64,000 bases of DNA from Euclidia mi. Its lineage: Eukaryota > Arthropoda > Insecta > Lepidoptera > Erebidae. Made by a program: the position numbers and the translations under genes. The notes below the pieces were generated by a model. It did no database searches. It was not told where the DNA came from and worked only from the letters and a program-made list of their open reading frames with translations. The stretch is from assembly GCA_944739405.2 (NCBI GenBank), contig OX123186.2:92545034-92609033 (forward strand). Reading direction: 5' to 3'. Below, piece by piece: positions 31,225 to 43,300 of the stretch (position 1 is its first letter; each line of letters begins with the position of its first letter).

Positions 31225-32455
31225 TGGCCTCTCAATCTTATCTGGAATACATCTGTTCTAAAGGATATGTTAATTTTCAAACATCCGCATGACTAATTTG
31301 TTGTCATGTGCCAGCTCACATTTGATTTGTTTATAGCAGCATCTTTAGATTTTCATACGGAAGTGAATCAAATTCTTGTCAGTGGCAAATCGTCTTTTCT
31401 TAGAATATACAAAAAGCTTTACAGAAGTATGTATGTACTCATTGTACTCGTATAAGATACGTATGAGGCTAAAATATGTCCAAGTATTTATTAAAAATAT
31501 AAATAGCTACGGTTAAGACAAGTGTTCAACACTAGCCTCCATTTTTGTCCATAATGGATCGAATTCATGTTTAACCTTAAAGGTTTCTCGTGTGTTTTTT
31601 ATTTAAAACTGTTTGAAATATATATTTTTGAAATGCTTAAAGCCAGGTAATTATATTGCCTAACATTTGTGATACGAAAACCTCAAAATCCTTCGAAGAG
31701 GTTAAACTTTTATCAACTCATCTTTTTTATTTTATTGCCTAGAAAATTTCGAATCCAAAGTTATGTAATGAATCTTAAATAGTTGTTTGATATCATGGAT
31801 AATTTCGTGTATAAATAGTAATTTACAGAAATATGTATCTATTTGATGGTATCAAGCAAAAATACCATATTAACGAAGGCCAGTTTGAAATAATGAAGTT
31901 GATATTTAAGCCAAAAGATCAATTTGGCTTGCTGGCTTTCTGTACAACCGTATTATTTGTTTAGGTACCATTGATTGACGTTTCTTATACTATGGCCTGT
32001 ATACTTGCTCCTTGCTATGGCTCGTTTCACCGTGTCTGGAAGTCCATGACTATTATCTGTTAAGTAATTTAAACGGAACTATTAAATAAATAATAGACGA
32101 TGACATGATTGCACACATTAGGTTCTAATTTTGATTAATTTATCTGGAAAATAATGCCTATCTACGTAGGTAGTGAAGCTGGGCCTGGTTGTTATTATTT
32201 TAAGTATAATATATATTTGTATTATTTGGCTGTGGTACATGTATGTATGTCTGTCACTATTAGTGTCGCCAAATGTTGGCCGGTTGGTGTTATTGTAACC
32301 GTAACTTATTCGTCATTCACTGTTCACTTAAATATTGTCACACTTGTAATTGTTTTTGTAATGTTTTGTCATCAATTATCTTTATGGCATTTATCATATA
32401 ATAAACGACTGTCAATAGAACATTAAATGTATGTGATTGTTTTCTTACTTTATGT
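31225..32455. other. Gap, no gene seen
   Basis: AT-rich. A 90-codon hydrophobic ORF (32154-32426) has no family resemblance and no splice logic and is not called. Confidence 0.45.
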
Positions 32456-32720
32456 CACCATCATCATATCAGCCTAAAGACGCGCACTGCTGAACCAAGG
32501 CGCTCAACACAGGCCAATCTTGACTCATCCGCATCCGAACGTTTCTCGCGAACGCAATGAGATGGTTAGTCCACGACTTCATGTAACTTAAAGACTTTTG
32601 AGAACATTATGGGCTGAATAGTAGTTTCCTGGATAACATTGGTTGGCCTATTGGTCTAGTCGGCTTACTTCTCTTCGATTTGTGCATTACAAAGAGGCTA
32701 ATCATGCAGTGGAAAATTGT
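32456..32720 (-). repeat. SINE/LINE-tail fragment
   Basis: CACCATCATCATATCAGCCT followed by CACTGCTGAACCAAGGCGCT is the reversed tail of a common repeat (compare 48570-48700). No ORF. Confidence 0.5.
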
Positions 32721-33166
32721 TAAAAAGAGAAAATAAATATATTCCTACAAACTATTTTCACGGTTATATAATATCTTCAAATTCTTATAATGGGTGTCAC
32801 GTTTAGATCTCTACATTACTACTATGACACTCAAAAGCAAAGCTACCGTATCCTAACTTGCTGTTCGTAACTACTCCCTGGGTAGCCACATCACTCCACC
32901 CCTCCATGGGTAGCTACCGCGCGCAACTCAAAGCCTTGTTGTTAGTTTGTGATGACAAATATTGGGCTGTTTGCTTTATGGCTAGCAACGGCAGTTGTTA
33001 GTTAAAGCTGACGTTAAAATTGCGGTTGAACGAAGTGGTCAAACTTTGGTGTATTTTCCCGTGATTTTGTATGTATATTGCGTGGAAACCGTAAGTATTT
33101 CTTATTTTATTTTTTTCTATTATCTTTATGATCCACTTATATTAATGGACAGTGGCGTAGTTTAGT
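32721..33166. other. Gap, no gene seen
   Basis: No domain or recognised repeat. A moderately GC-rich patch lies near 32875-32940. Confidence 0.4.
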
Positions 33167-33420
33167 ATGAAAGTGGCGCCCATATATGAAAAGGTAAAAG
33201 GGAGCCGATTGGCCTGGTATGGACATTATCAGCTTTGTAAGCATACATTGTATCACGGGTGCAAAAAGATGAAGAAGAAATATGCATTTTGTAAGAACCC
33301 GATGATCAAAGAATTAACTCATAGGCAGTTTCGGATGCAAATAAGCCTTTTGTGTTGTACACTACTGTGTAACAATATTTCACGACCACGTTTCAAGTGA
33401 AACGAGTTTAATTTTTTTCA

Positions 33421-33500
33421 AACTCACACCTTTCTCCCCGAAGGAGTAGGCAGAGGTGTAATATTACAACCACATGTCGCTATGAAACGAGGTTAAATAA
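33421..33500 (-). mobile_element. SINE S1 tail fragment
   Basis: CACACCTTTCTCCCCGAAGG, then GTAGGCAGAGGTGTAATATT, is the reversed 3' tail of family S1. Confidence 0.6.
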
Positions 33501-34141
33501 CCAATTAAATCATTTTCCCGTTTTTACGCCAGTTTTGAGTGGCGTCAAGCGTAGCAAGCGACGGTGCGCCCAATGCTCGGTTCGTGTGGTTCGCTCTATC
33601 CCAGTACCATAATGTGTACCTAGTGATTGAGATGTAGGTCTCTGTATTGGAACATGCTGGCTTGAATACCACTCCTTGAATCAAATAAATAAACAAAACT
33701 GTTTCTCCGTATTCATGTCCTTTATGCATAGTTTCTTTTATGACCTCATTTCACATATAATGTGAAGTTGACCTTTTTTTTGTATTTTAATTAGTTTTAT
33801 TGTTACTTGTTACGATATCCATCACGTTATATGTGTCAAATATATTTGTAACAATATTATTCATAATAAATCATTCGATTCTACTATATTAGCCTTTTAT
33901 TCCCTATTTACAATAACAATTATATTTATCACATCCAGATAAATATTCATTTATGGGACAGCAATATTGTTTCTAATTAACACAGATTGATATGATAATA
34001 GAGCATATTTGTTATTGATGTAACACATGCAGGTTGAAAATGTCAGTTAAAATGTAAATGCTGTGTTACCCCTGTAAATAAATATATATGTAAATGACCC
34101 TGAGATACGATACTGAAGTTTTATTGAATTAAATATAAATA

Positions 34142-34748
34142 TTGAAATTAAACTACAGTTTACGAATTTTATCGCGATGTATTGGTTTCACTGAGTTATT
34201 ACATTTGAAACTAATGATCTAGAAACTACATTTTTAATTTATTACTAGCCGACGTTTCGAATTCTTTACAGGATTCATGTTCACGGCAGACTGAGGTGAT
34301 ATTTGTCTTTGTCTTGAATTTCAAAGTTATCTCAAAGTACCCGAACATTTTTCAACTATTGGTGGAAATTAGGATGTTTTTAAAAAAACATCCTAATTTC
34401 AATAGGGAAGATGGTTGGAATGTTCCTCCAGCTTGGGACCCTGTTATCAGGCTAATGAAACCCAAGAAGGACAAAGTCACCAGAAGACATCAAGACACAG
34501 TGAGCACATTCTGCGTAGATAGTAACACCAATAGTTGAAAAATGTTCGGGTACTTTTAGATAACTTTGAAATTCAAGACAAAGACAAATATCACCTCAGT
34601 CTGCCGTGAACATGAATCCTGTAAAGAATTCGAAACGTCGGCTAGTATTAAATTAAAAATGTAGTTTCTAGATCATTAGTTTCAAATTTAATAACTCAGT
34701 GAAACCAATACATCGCGATAAAATCCGTAAACTGTAGTTTAATTTCAA
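34142..34748. mobile_element. Large foldback element, 223-bp arms
   Basis: The left arm 34142-34364 and right arm 34526-34748 are near-perfect reverse complements (for example CGAATTCTTTACAGGATTCA against TGAATCCTGTAAAGAATTCG). The 161-bp loop holds a second perfect hairpin (GAAATTAGGATGTTTTT with its complement, 34365-34402) and a short frame NREDGWNVPPAWDPVIRLMK of unknown origin. No transposase. Confidence 0.9.
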
Positions 34749-34840
34749 TGTGTAACATTCGCGTAAATCCAAGAAGATACTAAATATAAATATCTAATTC
34801 AATGTATTTTTACGATTTGTGAAACTCATGTGTATACCTG

Positions 34841-35069
34841 ATGCCTTTCACAGTCCACTGCTGGACTAGGCCTCTCCTTTGAAAGGAGGAATTGGCCTAC
34901 TATACCTACCACGCTGGCCAAACGGGTTGATATTGGGTTTGTATCAAGTTTTCCTTCTCTTACAGTGGTGTTCTCTGCATAATATGCTCCCTCTGTCGTC
35001 TCATACGACACCCATGGGATGATATGGGGTGGTGACAATCCGTATTCTTAATCCGTCACCACACGGACA
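34841..35069 (-). repeat. Interspersed repeat (family R), minus strand
   Basis: Reverse complement of the unit at 9813-10047, ending ATCCGTCACCACACGGACAA. Confidence 0.8.
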
Positions 35070-35354
35070 ATGTGTATAGTTTCTGCTAAACCTGCCGGTA
35101 CTGCAGGAAGCCAGCTGACAAAAGTCGAAAACCAGCCGGGTTCTAGAGGTATTTTTGAGTTCCGAGCGCCGGGTTTCGACGGGTTAGAGACAACACACAA
35201 TATTCGATATGCTGTAAGGGAACTTTACTTCCAGCATCGAGCAGGAAATACCTACCCTGAAACCATCAAGACTTCACTACCAAGAAAGGTATAGCTAGTA
35301 TAGCACCTTTTCAAGTTGAGGACAATCATTCTAACATTGCACTTCCTCTTTCAG

Positions 35355-35563
35355 ACTATCAGCCTCTTTTCCTAACAAACTCAAAAGGCTCAAGAATACT
35401 CATGATCGACGGGTTTCGGTACAGAATCAATGGGACTTCAGATGGACCTAAGACACGTTGGCGTTGTACCTCACATGGCAAGTACAGGTGCAAAGCGGTG
35501 ATACATACTGTGGACGATGAGATAGTTTATTATATGAACTGTCATACTACTAGCTTTTTTTAA
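35355..35563 (+). CDS. mod(mdg4): F7: FLYWCH terminal exon, KYRC type
   Basis: There is no ATG-led ORF for this exon; it is found from its acceptor CCTCTTTCAG and phase 1. The 68 codons read YQPLFLTNSKGSRILMIDGF, then RYRINGT, PKTRWRCTSHGKYRCKAVIH, TVDDEIVYYMNCH and TAA 35561-35563. The second zinc Cys is in YRCKA rather than GCKA, and the closing pair is reduced to a single His, as in F12. The matching KYRCKA-x-x-HTV-x-D block makes F7 and F12 sister copies. Confidence 0.85.
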
Positions 35564-36708
35564 GTTCCAATATATGTGATTGATTTTGAAGGAGTTTTAA
35601 AAGGTAAACTTTTTGAGCTCCGTAGCCTAGTAATATCCGCAGGTGATTGGCCTTAAACATAGTGTCTAACCGAGTGTTATGTATTTCATGAGGGGCGTGG
35701 GACAGTAGCAGTATATACAGAGCTGATGATGATTATTCTACTGCACTCACGACTTTTGTACACTAATGTCTTAAAAGTCGCATGATAAGATATTGTATAA
35801 GTCATTTAGTGACAAGCCAAATTGAACCTAGCACTCTACGTGTTGGCTACATTTTGGCTTGCCACAATTGTCATTTATACTGGACAGCAGCGTTCAAAAG
35901 ATTTGATTCAGTATACCCAGCAATTTAAAATTACTGGCAATCACCAAGTAGAGTATACTTCGATTTACAAAATTCAAGCACACTTTGAGATAATAGTGTA
36001 GAACTAAGTAAAAATCATAGACATAGTACCTACATATAATATATGTATATCGATGACATAAATATACTTTGTACCAACTAGGTGTATATTTTATTGAGCC
36101 TTTAACTTGCATAGTATGTAAATGAGGGTCAAATTTTGCTGAGTGAATGTAATAAAACTTTAATTCTTTAATTCTTTATTGTACACACAAAAAAATAATA
36201 CAAATAGATGAAAAGACTAAAAAATAAACTTATAAATTTAATACTATACTTGAATTTAATATAACTTATAAAAATTTAACTGTGTGCGTTTTGCGTGTTG
36301 GTTCAGTTTCGAAGACTACTACTATAGTTATTTGATGATAAATATGACTTTTTACGAAATCTAGAACACCTTAAGAACCTGTTCACACTTAAACGGACCG
36401 TCTGTTTTCCCGATTCGTCTTAAGACACTGTTATGCAGCAGTATCTACATTTTATTTGACAGGTTTTATTCGTCTGTATTCTAGATACTTATTAATTTAA
36501 GGATCTGCTCAGGCAGACCGCAATGTAGTATTGGGGAAAAATAGTTATGTAATTTACTCTTAATAAAGTATCCATGCGAATAAGACCCGTTAACAAAATG
36601 TTGTAACAGGTAATTGAATGAAATTTATAATGGTTCGAAACGGCAAGTATTACACGTATGAAGAAACTACTACTGAATTATAAATTAATACTGCTTTATT
36701 TATTTCAG
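35564..36708. other. F7 to F8 spacer
   Basis: AT-rich spacer. GCATAATAAGACCCGTTAAC-like words near 36575 are a foldback scrap. No gene is seen. Confidence 0.4.
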
Positions 36709-36899
36709 ACATAGTCCTCATGCGATCACAGAAAGGGAAGCCGTTAATCGGCATTGGGCACTACACGTATTATCAAAAGACTGTGTGCAATGGTAAAATC
36801 CGATGGGTATGTTCCACACATCATAACAGAGGCTGTAGTGCTTCGATATACACATTTGATGGAACAATAATCCGGATGACAAATGAGCATATTCATTAA
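36709..36899 (+). CDS. mod(mdg4): F8: FLYWCH terminal exon
   Basis: Acceptor TATTTATTTCAG, phase 1, 62 codons: IVLMRSQKGKPLIGIGHYTY, then NGKIRWVCSTHHNRGCSASI, YTFDGTIIRMTNEHIH and TAA 36897-36899. WVC, GC and HIH complete the zinc site. First member of the large RWVCSTH subgroup (F8-F11, F13, F14, F16). AATAAA is near 37113. The long minus-strand ORF over it is a shadow. Confidence 0.87.
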
Positions 36900-36920
36900 G
36901 TGTGTCGAATTATTTGCAAC

Positions 36921-37085
36921 CGCAATCTGTGTATATAACATCCTTGCGTTACTGACTGACTGATAGACACAGCCAAAGCTGTTAGGCGCAAGAAGCTGAA
37001 ATTCGGCATGTATGTTTCTTGGAGGCGGTAGGGGTGCACTATGAAGGGATTTTCCGAAATGCTCACGGTGCCGGGAAGACACGGT
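36921..37085. mobile_element. Repeat family T fragment
   Basis: CCTTGCGTTACTGACTGACT, then GCTGAAATTCGGCATGTATG, occurs also at 43725-43870, 53092-53301 (reversed) and 58530-58735. Non-coding; probably a Helitron- or LINE-derived unit. Confidence 0.65.
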
Positions 37086-37380
37086 TAATCATTATTATAT
37101 CTTCACCATATTAATAAAATCATTAAAATTGTCCTGACTGACGTATCATCACAGAATTATCTGCATCTAGGGATCTGAGTTATGTATTTCTATTAATTTA
37201 TTAAACTTTATGATCATGTATTTATAAATATACCTAGATGTTTCATTTCTTTGTGTCTATTTGGATGATACATGTTTGGAGTTTTTAAAGTTTTGAGTTG
37301 CTTTGCTTTTTTCTTAAATGTTGTCCAGAATAACAAAAATAATATAATATAAAAGAAATAAGTTTTTTTCTTTAAAAGAC

Positions 37381-37579
37381 AACTCCCGCACTAGGACCAA
37401 ATCCTGTGTCGCGGGGGACTTTACAAACATACAACTAACGGACACAATGAACACCAGACTCGAAACAACAATTCATGAATCACACTAAGTGTTGTCTCGT
37501 GCGGGGATCGAACCCACAACACGTGGTGCAGCGTCAAGCGGCGAGGTGGCCGCTTAAACCACTACGCCAACCGTGCAGT
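37381..37579 (-). mobile_element. tRNA-derived SINE (family S3), minus strand
   Basis: Second copy of the element at 213-412: TCGCGGGGGACTTTACAAAC at the left, and the tRNA-like head (GTGGTTTAAGCGGCCACC on the minus strand, with B box GGTTCGATCCC) at the right. Confidence 0.75.
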
Positions 37580-38981
37580 TGTTCAAATTTTCTAATTAAT
37601 TGTAAGTGGTGAATTTAGAATTCGCCATAGGTATTAAGTAATAATATAAGTTATATGAATATAAAAACACTGATACATCATTTTATTATTTCTAATATGA
37701 TTAACTGCGAAGTAATATGATTTTTATAAATTTTAAATGCTAATTTATAACACTGCATAGTCAATTGATCTGTTCCAATGAAATTTAAATATCTACTACA
37801 GACGTATATTATACGATTCGTTTTATAAATGTGAAGTTTGTATGTGAATTTCACCTAGTAGACATTTACTCATTCACAATGATGTTACATGTTTATTATA
37901 TACTAGCTGCTGCCCGCGACGTCGTCTGCGTGAACGCTATACAGCACCTAACTATTAAATAAATACCTACCATTATACCTTTTAAAATAACATTTATTTA
38001 CCCGTTTCTTCTTTATATTTCATACCTGCAGAAAGTGTAATAACAGAGGGAGACTGTCTTTTGTAAAATTGACCTTCAAAAAGTGCTGATTTTCAGCCTA
38101 CTTTAAATTAATGACTTTATGGTGATTCTGCTGAATTAACTCATAAGTTGTGACTGAAGCAGATGGAGAAAATAAGGTATACATAATAGGGTAAAAAACA
38201 TACTTATAGGACTTCTCGATATACAACATTAGTGGTTTGGCTCTCCACAGGTAAAATGTAAAGAGAGTCAGGACTGGTGACGCGGAAGAAAGCGACGTAC
38301 AGGACACCCGCTGCCCTCAGTGTCTGCCTCTGCGACTTTTTGGTGGTCATCGCGAAGCAAACACTCACGGGGAACTGTAGGCGCTTGAACGGGTTCCGGA
38401 AGTTATGAGGTATGAGAGGAATGCGTGGTATAAATACTGCCTCGCCAACGCCACAACCCGTAAGAATTTCCGCCTAAATGGTGTGTCTCTGGAGCGAGAT
38501 GACTTACAGGCGGGTCACGTTACACAACTTCGGAGGAGATAGGTTCCGAAGAAGCATAATCGGGACACCGACCTTCAGCTTGATGGTATGCGCTGGAAGT
38601 TCACTTGCTGACAGGGAGTTCAGAAATTCCACGGGATAATTTGTGGCATTTTCTTGCTCGACGACAGTGTTTATAGAGGTGTAGACCACTTCATTCCCCT
38701 CCATTTCCGAGAGAATGCATTCGTCAATTGCTACAGCCAGATCATTTTTGGGCGTCAAAATAGGCTGGTTCTAAGCTGGATACAACTCTACTGAGAGACT
38801 CTGGAAGCACCACCTGCCCACCTCTCTCCTCTGGTAGAGCGACTTCGTCAAGACTTAGAAAGACATCTTAGAATTGTTGAGCACGTGCATTGACGCCAAG
38901 CTGAGCTCTCATATTAATGGTCAAGCGCATCATACGAACTCATGACCACAACAAAGATAATTTCAATGAAGCACTCACCTT

Positions 38982-39214
38982 GTCCGTGTGGTGACGGATT
39001 AAGATTACGGAATGTCACCACCCCATATCATCCCATGGGTGTCGTAAGAGCCGACAGAGGGAGCATATTATGCAGAGAACAGCACTGTAAGAGAAGAAAA
39101 ACTTGATACAAACCCTATACCAACTCGTTTGGCCAGCATGGTATAGTAGGCCGATTCCTCCATTCAAAGGAGAGGCCTAGTCCAGCAGTGGACTGTTAAA
39201 GGCTGACGATGACG
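38982..39214 (+). repeat. Interspersed repeat (family R) inserted in the Helitron
   Basis: Same unit as at 9813. CTCACCT at 38974-38980 and at 39219-39225 flank it and both continue into (T/C)GTCCG, which suggests a target duplication. Confidence 0.75.
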
Positions 39215-39479
39215 ATGGCTCACCTCGTCCGCCCTCGATCCCCGCGTCACCACGGGAAGCGTTTGTCGGGAATCGTCACTGAACAGAACTGTGGCCACCC
39301 ATTAAATGCTCGTTCCTGCGGATGTCCTGCAGGGTTCTGTCCATGGCCTCAACTGCCCTCCTATTGGCCATCGTACGCTCATCCCATAAGATCAGAGAGC
39401 AATCCTTGAGCACGTGTCCTTTATCACTGTTACGTCACACACCACAAACGGGTGTTACGGCGCTCTCTAAATCGATGTT

Positions 39480-39625
39480 TGTTTATTTTTCGTGTGAGTG
39501 TGTGGCCAACTCTGGTGTCGGAGTTTTCAGACCGCCCAAAGGCCTCCGACATGGCCAAACGACCCTTATCTTTAGACAAGAGCCGGGACCGACAGCTTTA
39601 CGTGCCCTCCGAAGCACGGTAACGC
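39480..39625. repeat. Repeat family U inserted in the Helitron
   Basis: GGACCGACAGCTTTACGTGC and CAGACCGCC words recur at 43155-43300. It interrupts the helicase between Walker A and Walker B. Confidence 0.6.
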
Positions 39626-40850
39626 TCAGATGAAAATGCCACACACGGTCACCCATCCAAGTGGCAACCTGTGCAAGCGTTGCTTAACTTTGCCGATCTG
39701 TTACGAACGGCAAGCCAAGTCTCGCTATGAGCGCTACGAAATCGATGGGAAATTTAAACATGGTATGTGCTGTCTTGCCACCCGGAAGCAGTGTGGCAGC
39801 GATTGCCGGCGACGCTACAGCAATGACAATTTTGCCTTGCCTCCTGACCTCTGCAAGTATGCCAGTAGTAACAAATGTTTTTCCTGTTCCACCAGGTGCA
39901 TCCAAGAAAAAGATTTTAGCCTGGCTTTGCCCAACGCTTTCAAGGACGGTGTCATAAAATTCGTAAGGTGGTCATTTCAAATTGTCTCAGCATTATACTC
40001 CCAATTTTCACGATCTTGATGCGGTGATGATTGGGAAGCTGGTAACTAATATTTGACCAGTGGATTGCCGCCGATAGAAATGACCACCTCTTGAAGTGAA
40101 CTGAGACAGGTGTTCAGCACGCGGTCATCAGTTACTTCGACTTCGTCTCCAGTAGCACGCCTCAAAGCTCGTAGAAAATCTTTAGACAGATGATGGGTAT
40201 ACTTCTCCCAGAAAGCTACCGGGTCCGCGACTCCACAAAACACCAAGATGACGTCAAACAGATGACGCATGCGGCTGGGACTGTCACTGACGCTCGCCTC
40301 CGCGAGGGTGTCATTCCAGTATTGGTCACCGTCGAGAAAGTGACGTACTACGCAGGCTGTGCGGTAAGTGGGATACTCCACGCCATCAAATGTCCTCAGA
40401 AAGGCGAAAGACGTTAGGCCTCGAACTTTGTGAAGTAACAACCGCAGAAAATAGCATTCGACATTATTTGTGTGTACGGTATAAACTCTACAAAATGCGG
40501 TGTCCTTGAAACTTCCCGGAAAACCTTCCACAGCCTCTCCTCGTCAACGTCGGTTAATTACACCCTTTTCCTTGTCGTACGTGTTATATGAAGGCATCTC
40601 GTCATACGTAAGGGACCTCCCAAACTGGTCGTTTTCGGTTCGATTCGATTTTCGATTTTCCAAGTGCTCAGCAACGCCGTCGGGATCAAAATATATGCGC
40701 TGACCGTTCTCTAGGTGGACGTGTAAATGCTTGACGGTAGGATGCTTCTCATGTATAGAGAACACCAGTATCCGCCAAACCGCTTCAGCCGTAACAATAA
40801 ATAAATGGCTGTGTGTGAGTAAATAAGATCTAGCTAGTTCCACATCTTAC

Positions 40851-42721
40851 TGATGTTTATATATAGTTAATCCAAACAAAGGTACGTGGTATATGTATAT
40901 CCCGAAAGACAATTTAAAGCAAGTTTATATGCGACATGTAAATATATTAATTAAGAAGCCATAATTACACCAATGTGATCAAAATGTTTTTTTTGTACTA
41001 AATCTATTACTATTTATTCTGACAGAAATGATGTAAGCAATCAAGTGTGGCGATGGTGTAGTTAATTAATTAAATAACTTCAACTAATAGTCTTGCTCAC
41101 CTCTGAAATGAATTAACAATATAATTTTAAGAAGAAAATGTACAACTCCATCTATGACTTCTGAAAACAACTATTAACGTCGCCAACATGTTCAAATTAA
41201 ATTATTTATATCCAAAAAGGGCTTACAGATGTAATTCGACTTGATGTTTTTGAACTCTCTTAGATGGCGCTGCATTAAAATTGTCTTGATTCTACTTATA
41301 TTCAATTAATTATGTTTATCAGCCTTAGTTACTTTTATTGCGTGATTTTTATAGTGTGAAGCTAGATTATAGCATAGTTAACATAATAACAAAATTAAAA
41401 TATACATTGTTACATTAGACGTAGAATACGTTCCAGAAATAAAGGTTCTCTGCTCGTTCCCCGTAGGTGATAGCGTAATAATATGTAACCTATATGGTGA
41501 CCCGACTTTTTAATAATATTTGTGCCAAATTTGAAGTAAATCCATGCAGTACTTTTTGAGTTTAGCCCGGACATAAGGACAAACAGATAAACAGACAAAC
41601 AGACAAAAATTCTAAAAACTATATTTTTGGCTTCGGTATTGATTGTAGATCACACCCCAAGTATTCTTTAAAAAAAATATTCAATGTACAGTTTTGACTT
41701 TCCTTCCATTTTATTATATGTATAGATTCCTAACGCGAGAGCATGGCGCGCTAGGATGGTAACGTGGCCGCGCCAGTTTGCCGATTAACTTGTAATTTTA
41801 ACCATTAACGACACGGGTGTCGTATAATATATTCCACTTATAACATGTATATTAAAAGCCTAAGACGGTTTAAGTGCGCTTACCACTATCAACTTTATGA
41901 AATAAATTAAACGACATATTATCAAGTTTATTAAAATGACAAGTTAATCGCTGGGTTGGAGCGGTGCAGTTACAATGCCTGCAAAACGATTGAATAGATA
42001 AGTTAGATGATTGCCATATTTAATAATATTATATAAAATAATATAAGGCTGAGATTAATGTATGTTACGCACTTCTGTATAAATATAATATTAGGAATAA
42101 AAACAACCCAACGAAAATGTTCGTCACTTACGGCTTAAGTACTTTTTTACCCGACCACGGCGAAGCCAAAAGGAAGGGTAATGTTTTTGTTGATTAATGA
42201 TGCTACAAATAAACTTTGTAAAACTTTTAAATAATACAGCTCAGAAAAATAACTAGATGAATAACTTATGAACGTCAAAAATTAAAGTTAATTACTAGAT
42301 GATTCTACATTTACATTTACTGCCACGTTCGCAATGCAATAGGTAGAACCACGAGAAAGAACGGGCAATAAAACCCGTGACACCCTTATTGTAATCCACT
42401 ATTGAACTGGAGGATTTTAGCCTACTATACCAAACCGGCCAGACGAGATCGTATAGTGTTTAATGTCGAGTCTTCTGCAAGGTATGTAATGTGCCCGAAC
42501 ACGGATCATGTCTGATACATTTTTTTTGTAACACCTGTAAAACAACATGAGAAAAATAAATAAATAAATAGATTTGCTTCTTGTATTTTCTTAGCCGTCT
42601 CTAACGAGTCGTCTGGAATAGGGTAGAGACACTTTAAATAATAAAACTGAATTGAACGTAGTCTGTTTTACTTATAAACCACTTATATTATATATGAAAC
42701 TAACCAACCTGTTATTTTCAG
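40851..42721. other. Gap before F9
   Basis: AT-rich. A common repeat at about 41410-41660 (GCCAAATTTGAAGTAAATCC, ACAGACAAACAGACAAA) and a fragment near 42140 (ACCCGACCACGGCGAAGCC) are present. No gene is seen. Confidence 0.45.
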
Positions 42722-42933
42722 TTTCCTTCATAACTTCGAAGAGAGGACGCACATTGGTTCAAGTGGGATTGTATACGTTTTGCAAGAAGTATGCAAGTCC
42801 GAACAACAAGGTACGATGGGTCTGTTCGACGCACAACCACCGCGGATGTAATGCCTCTGTCACCACGGTCGAACACGATTTGGTGCGAGTCAAGAATTAT
42901 CATAACCACTATCCACAATTTCGCCCTTATTAA
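42722..42933 (+). CDS. mod(mdg4): F9: FLYWCH terminal exon
   Basis: Acceptor CTGTTATTTTCAG, phase 1, 69 codons: SFITSKRGRTLVQVGLYTFC, then NNKVRWVCSTHNHRGCNASV, VEHDLVRVKNYHNHYPQF and a short tail to TAA 42931-42933. WVC, GC and HNH are complete. The tail after HNH is the longest of the intact RWVCSTH group. The ATG at 42652 is intronic. Intact and probably in use. Confidence 0.88.
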
Positions 42934-43154
42934 CATGCTAGGTGCCAGTATTGAGCTATAAATTTCGTCTTGGAGTCTGGTGTGTGCTTTTAACGCAAGC
43001 AAAAAGGCGAAAATTATTTTATATATCCTACGATATTATTTCAAATATTTTTCCGTGTTTCTAGTCATTTACGATACACAGTGAAGCCAAATAGGTAAAT
43101 AAATAAGTGATGCGATATTTCTAAACCATATTATATGACATTTAACACAGCGTT

Positions 43155-43300
43155 TGTTTTACGTGTGTGTGCGGGCAACTCTAGTATCGGAGTATTCAGA
43201 CCGCCTGAAGGCCGAAAGGCGACATGGCCTAACGATTCTTATCCTGAGCTAGGAACCGGGACCGACAGCTTTACGTGCCCACCGAAGCACAGCAACGATA
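43155..43300. repeat. Repeat family U
   Basis: Matches the block at 39480-39625 (TTCAGACCGCC, GGGACCGACAGCTTTACGTG). Confidence 0.6.

Larger units (their letters stand above)
37907..40850 (-). pseudogene. Helitron helicase, decayed, with later insertions
   Basis: Read on the minus strand, frames follow each other in the order of a Helitron Pif1-type helicase. Upstream pieces are at 40843-40046 (PTVKHLHVHLENGQRIYFDP; VRHFLDGDQYWNDTLAEA). Walker A is DAPGGTGKTFVTT (39905-39870). A Walker B region with WDE-like order and DDSRQTLPVVTRGSRAD lies at 39480-39220. Then come HTIKLKVGVPIMLLRNL (38590-38510) and the C-terminal FKRLQFPVSVCFAMTTKKSQ with TLRAAGVLYVA (38380-38280). Frames are broken and about a dozen residues before LYVA are missing. 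Family R sits inside at 38982-39214. The left border CTAGCTGCTGCCCGCGACG after an A fits a Helitron 3' end (CTAG after a GC hairpin) on the minus strand. Confidence 0.8.

Noticed and set aside
32154..32426. 90-codon hydrophobic ORF
   Set aside because: No family resemblance, no splice site in phase and AT-rich composition; membrane-like character is expected by chance from T-rich codons.
35107..35288. Possible extra exon upstream of F7 (SRGIFEFRAPGFDGLETTHN frame)
   Set aside because: It has a plausible acceptor and donor, but enters in phase 1 and leaves in phase 0, so it cannot be joined to F7 in frame. It also directly abuts a family R repeat.
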